Part shown: one piece after another, positions 60,601-64,000 of the stretch | How the letters are laid out: each line of letters begins with the position of its first letter | Numbering within the stretch: position 1 is the first letter of the stretch | DNA from: Otatea glauca | Lineage: Eukaryota > Streptophyta > Magnoliopsida > Poales > Poaceae | Assembly (NCBI GenBank): GCA_036346275.1 | Contig: CM070722.1 | Coordinates: 67,059,524 to 67,123,523, forward strand | Length of the DNA: 64,000 nucleotides | Reading direction: 5' to 3' | The notes under the pieces: model-generated | The model's input: only the letters and a program-made list of their open reading frames with translations | Databases searched by the model: none | Told to the model about the DNA's origin: nothing | Made by a program: the position numbers and the translations under genes

Positions 60601-61618
60601 TCAAGGCCCGGTCTATCCACGACGATTAAAATCAAAGCAAACTCATCGCGAAGACATTTCATAAAAGAAGATTTCATTATATGCCAGCAGACTCAAACTT
60701 TACACAACGTTACATGAGGTACCTGGCAAGCTCAAAAAAGATACCTACCCTACACTACGGCAGGAACATATCCGCATCAAACTTCCGGCAGCCCTTGCAC
60801 GGTCGACGGACGGATCTTGGATCGGTGGACTGAGGTCGTTGGAAGTGACTTCTTTGGTAGGCCCTTCCTTGCACGGTCGACGGATGTACCTTGGGATCGG
60901 CGGACCTGAGGTCGTTGGAGACGACCTGCTGGTAGGCCCTTGCCCGGTCGACGAGGCCGCCGACATAGCCACGGAATGGCATGCCGCTGCTGCCGTTCAG
61001 CGACATCGACGCGGCCAAGATCGACAACGGCCGCGCCCTTGCACCATCGCCTCAAGAGGGCCTCCTTACCACCTTAAGCCTCGGAACGACCTCAAGCGAC
61101 GCCAACAAAGAACTACATCACAAGCCGCAGCTTCTTCCCGAGCTCGACCATCGCTCGGTCATTACACATTAAAGCTCGGCCAAAGGATCTTCTTCTTCTA
61201 CGCGGCGTCATCACCAAAGTCAAGACTAAAGGATGCCTCCATTTCAAGGATCAAAAGGAGGATTTTGGTCTAAGGGTCCATCGCTCTAGCAAGCCCTTAT
61301 ATAGCCGGATGAAGGGAGATCAAGCGCCTCGAGTAAATGCCGCCAGAAACGGCGCCCCGCACTGTAACCCGGCGGTCAAGAAGGCGAAACGGGCGGGGCA
61401 CACCAAGCCATGATCGGCATGCGCAACGAGGCGATTAAAAGCCTCCGGCAGTTCAAATGCCCCCGGCCAAGCTCGAGGGCAGCCGTCGGATCCGTCGGGT
61501 ACACCGACAAATCGCTAACCGGATCGGCCTGACCGACCGACCAGGCCCGGCCACCACTCTCATCCAAGTTCAACCCCCAACCGAATCTGTCGAAATCGCT
61601 CGGGAGTTCGGGGGCTAC
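60601..61618. other. Retroelement 3' region and polypurine tract
   Basis: An imperfect tandem duplication of about 80 bases lies at 60785-60945 (GCACGGTCGACGGA ... GAGGTCGTTGGA). A purine-rich stretch GGGAGTTCGGGGG at 61602-61614 just before the 3' LTR fits a polypurine tract. No gene is seen. Confidence 0.55.
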
Positions 61619-62526
61619 TGACGAATACTAATAATAGGGGTACCCCAACGGCCCGGCGGCGAGCGGCCCTCAAGCATATCTCCACCCAACAGCGCGCGCC
61701 CGCCACCGACCGAATCGCTGCGAGACCACACAAGACATCCGCTCCCGACCGGCCAGGAAGCGAATCCGACCGACAGCGCTCCCGACCCCTTGGCGGGCGG
61801 GATCTCCGACTCCGATCGACGGCGCCCCGACCCCTTGAGGGGCGGGATCTCCGACCGACCGAACCAAGGTGACAGACGCCGAGGGCCGCGTGTCGGGGCC
61901 CTCATCAGCCTACCGCCACGTACCTCGCGAACAAGGTCAATCGGAGTGACAATACAAGGGCAGGTGGCTCCTTCCCTAGAAGGTTTGGTGACTGCTGAAG
62001 TCAGAGCTTCCAGCCCCCATCAACCAGTCGCGTACAGTACGAACACACGCTCCCTCCCGAGGCAGCGCCAACGTCACACACCGCACGTCAGCATTCGTAA
62101 GGATCACAGAGGGCAAGTACGCTATTTCCCGGGGAATACCTAACCTCCCTGACCACCAAAGCTACCGACCCAGCATGGGCAAGACGTGTGGCGACCAGTC
62201 CACAGGACGAAGGACCAGAGCTCCTAGCATAGGTTGCCTCGCCTTCCCCGACTTCGATGTAACTCGCCTTCCTTCAGATAAAAGGAGGCAGGACTAACGA
62301 TTCTAGAGGAGAGAAACACATGAGAACAGGAGGAGCTTAGGTAATTTAGCGCCCTCATCTGTAAAACGTTGTGCAAAGCAATACAATACGGCCATCCGAA
62401 CTGGAGTAGGGACTTTCAGCCCGAACCAGTATACATCTTGGACTCTCGAGTCTAACCATTCAGGGAGTGGAACGCGCGACCCCTTAGACTTACAAATTTA
62501 CTTGCCGGCGCTCGAAAACGCCGACA
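61619..62526 (+). repeat. 3' LTR
   Basis: A 908-bp terminal repeat with TG...CA ends. It is longer than the 5' LTR mainly because a segment of about 40 bases around GACCCCTTGGCGGGCGGGAT is duplicated at 61790-61855. The TATA site is altered to AGATAAAAGG. Confidence 0.92.
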
Positions 62527-62866
62527 ACAACTTGCTGGGGCTTTTCACAATCTCCGTTGAGAAGCTCACCGTGCACGATCGCCACCAAGCCGTCTAGGAG
62601 GCGGCAACCTCCAAGAGTAATAAACCTTGACGCTTGCTTGAGGTCAAATATCGGTGTCTAAAGGCTCAAACACGAAATGCAATACTCAACCTTGCTTCTC
62701 ACACTCACAAATGGAAATTGAATGCACAAAAGAGTGGAGAACACTTGTTAGAGCTCAAATATCATCAATGAGGACCAAGAGAGCCTCTAGAATACAAGTA
62801 GGGAGGTATTTATAGCCTCCACCAAACTTTCTAGCCGTTGGAGCTCGAAATAGACAGAAGTCTGTT

Positions 62867-63370
62867 TTTCCGGTGCTACCGCCCAACATGGGCGGTAGCA
62901 CCGGGCTCCATTTCAACGGCTAGAACAGTGCATTTAATGCACTTGCCAGAGACCGTTACACAGTGTCCGGTGCTACCGCCCAACTAGGGCGGTAGCACCG
63001 GGCCCCTTTTTATTTTGTTTCGCCAAAAACTGATCTATCTGGAATTTAAGCAACGGGCTGAGGACCGGTACTACCGCTGGTCCGGTAGCACCGGGATACC
63101 ATGTGCGGTAGCACCGGGCTACCAAAACGCCCAAAACATACCCCTCTGTGATTTTCACACCGAGTTAATGTCCAGTGCTACCGATGGTCCGGTAGCACCG
63201 GGCTACCAAAAACGCCCAAAAAGTCCTTCTCTGAAATTTTCACACTGGGTTAATGTCCGGTTATCGATAGTCCGTAGCACCGCTACGTAACTCAGAAAGA
63301 GCTTCTCGAATTTTCACACCGCCCTCTATCGGGCGGTGCTACCAAGACACCAGTAGCACCGCGTCGCCAT
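62867..63370. repeat. Hairpin array of GGTGCTACCGCCC / GGGCGGTAGCACC
   Basis: Two perfect hairpins are present: CCGGTGCTACCGCCC with its complement across a short loop at about 62874-62908, and again at about 62969-63003. Degenerate copies (CCGGTAGCACCGGG) continue to about 63370 in a roughly 80-100 base period that includes GATTTTCACACCGAGTTAATG. It is non-coding and belongs to the outer element. Confidence 0.85.
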
Positions 63371-63379
63371 GGCGAGCAC

Positions 63380-64000
63380 CGATTTCCAGAGACTTGATTA
63401 GTTTTAAAAATATTTTCTATTTAGGAACTTATATATCATCAAGCAACCATTTGAATATGTAATTTGAGCCTTTAAACCCTAAGTGACATCAAGATAAGCG
63501 TCAAAATTCCTCTTTATAGTACGGCCCTAATTCTAGCAAACCGATCTTTTCTCCAGACTCCAAGATCGATAAAAGACTAGAAAAAGAACCTTATAATTAT
63601 AACTTTTCACGATCTTGACATATTGATCTTCCCTTTGTGCCTTCCTTGGTATTTTCATGGTTATCAATCCTAGGATTGACCTACTTTCAATATTCTCAAG
63701 GAAAATATTAGTCCATTGACCAAAGTTGTCATTAATTATCAAAACCAAAACAATATGGGTGCCTAGATGCTTTCAATCACTTAGCACAAATCAATGATCG
63801 CAGCTTTCAAGTTTGTTAATTATGGTAAATGGACGAGAGGGAATTGATTCAACACTTTAATTTAGGATATTCCAGTGTCTAGCTAGCTCTCTCGCGAGGA
63901 TTAAAATCTCACCAAAATTTCGTGAGATCTCGCTTATCGGACGTGGACGAGTTTTGAAATACCGGCTGGAGTGAAAAATAAAATAAAATTGCTACAATAA
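63380..64000. other. Right edge, AT-rich, no gene seen
   Basis: Tail of the outer element and unassigned flanking DNA. No coding exon is supported. Confidence 0.4.

Larger units (their letters stand above)
47630..62526 (+). mobile_element. Tat-lineage Ty3/gypsy LTR retrotransposon, full-length but decayed
   Basis: Structure: ACAAC duplication (47625-47629), 5' LTR 47630-48500, primer site, gag, protease-RT-RNase H-integrase, an antisense ORF region, a minisatellite, polypurine tract, 3' LTR 61619-62526, and ACAAC (62527-62531). The LTRs start TGACGAATACT and end CCGACA. The pol order with integrase last places it in Ty3/gypsy. The absence of a visible chromodomain and the long 3' non-pol region with an antisense ORF point to the Tat lineage (RIRE2/Grande-like). 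Every coding domain has stops or frameshifts, so it cannot move on its own. Confidence 0.92.
47214..63830. mobile_element. Host non-coding LTR-type element split by a nested Ty3/gypsy element
   Basis: The left part (47214-47629) opens with CCGACTAGAGG and GGGTGAATAGGAGG at 47228-47253. The right part resumes at 62527 after the nested insertion, with CTCACCGTGC and GGCGGCAACCTCCAAGAGTA, a pattern I recall from grass LTR elements. It continues into the GGTAGCACCGG hairpin array at 62867-63370. No coding is seen. The outer right boundary is an estimate. Confidence 0.55.

Overview
This window is plant nuclear DNA, almost certainly from a grass (Poaceae). The evidence is intron-rich genes with GC-rich first exons, an Au-type SINE, Stowaway, Tourist-like and hAT-type MITEs, and a Tat-lineage Ty3/gypsy retrotransposon. 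I cannot name the genus. There are two intact protein genes, one damaged gene, several pseudogene fragments, and a large share of transposon-derived DNA.

Layout. 1-2.65 kb: remnant of a non-coding, hairpin-rich retroelement. 4.4-7.1 kb: decayed repeats around a ribosomal protein S5 (uS7) fragment that is split by a LINE carrying an internal inversion. 7.1-14.0 kb: gene-free, with a (TA)n tract and a nested tandem duplication. 14.0-17.3 kb: composite DNA element bracketed by an 8-bp duplication. 18.0-22.6 kb: intact 13-exon LPEAT2-type lysophospholipid acyltransferase (+), with a hAT-type MITE touching its TATA box and another in intron 6. 23.2-29.5 kb: intact 12-exon MINDY deubiquitinase (-), converging on LPEAT2. 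29.8-34.1 kb: stacked DNA transposons, including a hAT-type element carrying fragments of a beta-1,3-glucanase gene and a thioredoxin-fold gene. 35.2-39.9 kb: GAUT3-like galacturonosyltransferase (+), broken in its N-terminal half but with an uninterrupted GT8 catalytic region. 40-47 kb: gene-poor, with a possible unrecognised transcript, a SINE and microsatellites. 47.2-63.8 kb: a non-coding LTR-type element split by a 14.9-kb Tat-lineage Ty3/gypsy element (47630-62526) with perfect ACAAC target duplications, decayed gag-pol, an antisense ORF and a long minisatellite.

The host genes do not form a pathway. LPEAT2 acts in membrane phospholipid acylation, MINDY trims K48-linked polyubiquitin, and GAUT3 belongs to the pectin-synthesis family. 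Their shared context is transposon pressure: promoter and intron insertions in LPEAT2, MITEs upstream of MINDY, duplication and frame damage in GAUT3. Exon boundaries were placed by hand from GT/AG sites and family similarity. For LPEAT2 and MINDY the summed exon lengths divide exactly by three.
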